DNA of 5,411 bases from JAZNGX01 sp045576675 (GTDB lineage Bacteria > Bacillota > Clostridia > Monoglobales > Firm-18), in the NCBI GenBank assembly GCA_045576675.1, contig JAZNGX010000115.1:1-5411 (forward strand). The letters are read 5' to 3'. This document shows, piece by piece, positions 4,527 to 5,411 of the stretch; the stretch's first letter is position 1, and each line of letters begins with the position of its first letter. The position numbers were made by a program, and so were the translations under genes. Under the pieces are notes generated by a model. That model had not been told where the DNA came from and did no database searches. It saw nothing but the letters and a program-made list of their open reading frames with translations.

Positions 4527-5411
4527 TTAAAGCATAAATGTTATTAAATTGTCTTCCGTTCTTTCTGTAACAAAATCAAGGAATAAATCATTGTTGTTTA
4601 AAAACTCAATAAGGCTGTTAAATTCTTCTTCATTGCAAATCAGTGTGTTATCATCGAGTAAATTGAATTTTTCTTTTAACTCACTGATTAATTCGGGTTT
4701 GGCTGTCATATCAACAGAATATTCTGCATAAAAGACCATTGACCTTTTTGCAAATGCACTGCTTGAACCACCACCGCCACCTGAGCCACCACTTGAAGCA
4801 ACCTCGGGTGCTTCGGCGGCAACTGAAATGCCGTCAGCTTCATTAAGGTCAGGTATGATGTCTTCTTGCTCAGTTGCAGGCTGTGCATCATATTGTGTTA
4901 CTTCAGGCTCTGTAACATTTTGTTTGGGCAGAGCTTCCTGCTCGACAATTTCAACTGATGCTTCTGCCTTAACAGGAGTATTTTGAATTTTCTTTTCGAT
5001 GGTATATGTGTTTACTTCTGTTTTATTTGCTAATTGTTCGTTGTTCTTGCTTTTGTTTTCAATAGTTGTATTGATATTTAGGGTTGCAGTGTCAGCAGTA
5101 GGTGCAGTAAGCTCTTTTGTTTCTTGAGTTAATTGCTCCTGCATTTGTGACGAATAATCTTTATACACATTTGCGCCAAACGCTACTGCACATATTAATG
5201 CAGCAGATACTGCAATATTAACATATGGGCGTATAATAAAGCGTTTTGAAGTGTTGTTTGCTGCTTCTTCGGCAAGCCTCATATGCAGCTTAGAAGAAAA
5301 GTCAGCAGGTGGTGTTTGCATACCTGTTTCTGAAATATCTGTTATAAGTAATTTAAAAGCTTCGAATGATTCTTTGCAATCACAGCATTCGTTTATATGT
5401 TCTTCAAAAAA
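4527..5411 (-). CDS. Zinc-finger (ZAS-type) transmembrane anti-sigma factor, N-terminus beyond the window
   Basis: Partial gene: the open frame runs through the right edge without a start, showing 294 residues. Numbered from the edge, His5-x3-Cys9-x2-Cys12 (HINECCDC) is the H-x3-C-x2-C signature of zinc-binding anti-sigma domains (zf-HC2), which hold an ECF sigma factor inactive on the cytoplasmic side. The following segment (TPPADFSSKLHMRLAEEA, 33-50) resembles the linker common in that family. One hydrophobic segment at about 63-81 should be a single membrane helix, with a basic flank (KRFIIR) on the inner side. Outside lie a long T/E/N/Q-rich low-complexity stalk (about 84-205), a Gly/Ser linker (SSGGSGGGGGSSS, 206-218) and a compact C-terminal domain (about 220-294) that I do not recognise. 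An ATG at 5319-5321 lies after the zinc motif and has no good ribosome-binding site, so it is an internal methionine, not the start. By family, about 30-50 residues are missing and a sigma-factor gene probably lies just upstream, outside the window. What signal it senses, and whether it is cleaved, is unknown. Confidence 0.85.
   Translation of the reverse strand, partial: FFEEHINECCDCKESFEAFKLLITDISETGMQTPPADFSSKLHMRLAEEAANNTSKRFIIRPYVNIAVSAALICAVAFGANVYKDYSSQMQEQLTQETKELTAPTADTATLNINTTIENKSKNNEQLANKTEVNTYTIEKKIQNTPVKAEASVEIVEQEALPKQNVTEPEVTQYDAQPATEQEDIIPDLNEADGISVAAEAPEVASSGGSGGGGGSSSAFAKRSMVFYAEYSVDMTAKPELISELKEKFNLLDDNTLICNEEEFNSLIEFLNNNDLFLDFVTERTEDNLITFML

Noticed and set aside
4706..4891. 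A minus-strand frame within the anti-sigma gene.
   Set aside because: Shadow frame over the Gly/Ser linker region of the real gene, with no supporting signal.

Overview
The window is AT-rich DNA with strong Shine-Dalgarno sequences, consensus-like sigma-A promoters (TTGACA-17-TAAAAT type) and hairpin-plus-U-run terminators. This fits a low-GC Bacillota, most likely a member of the Clostridia (inference from composition, signals and gene types; no marker gene is present to fix the genus). I see no insertion sequence, CRISPR array, tRNA or rRNA.

Layout from left to right: (1) bases 1-174 hold the 3' end of an unidentified plus-strand transcription unit, with several possible hairpins and a strong intrinsic terminator. 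The terminator runs into the last codons of the convergent patatin-like gene. (2) A patatin-like phospholipase (minus, 153-1004) and an RpiB/LacA/LacB-family sugar-phosphate isomerase homologue (plus, 1150-1722) are transcribed divergently from a roughly 145-bp region with one good promoter in each direction. (3) Two back-to-back terminators (1731-1803) separate the isomerase homologue from a convergent run of minus-strand genes. (4) Those genes, in transcription order, are a zinc-finger anti-sigma factor that enters from the right edge (4527 to beyond 5411), an EamA/DMT-family transporter (3499-4416) and an NhaC-family Na+/H+ antiporter (1810-3426). The anti-sigma gene ends in its own terminator, and each transporter has its own recognisable promoter, so these look like adjacent single-gene units more than one operon, although read-through from the EamA gene into the antiporter gene is possible.

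The genes do not form an obvious common pathway. The parts most worth a second look are: the isomerase homologue, which keeps the catalytic-type cysteine and glycine loop of RpiB but lacks two usual active-site histidines and has an extended C-terminus; the anti-sigma protein, whose real N-terminus lies outside the window and whose outer part carries a long low-complexity stalk, a Gly/Ser linker and a C-terminal domain I do not recognise; and the structured transcript end at 1-174. Three start sites were corrected from the longest reading frame: the patatin-like start (1004, not 1013), the EamA start (4416, not 4437), and the anti-sigma gene, which has no start inside the window.
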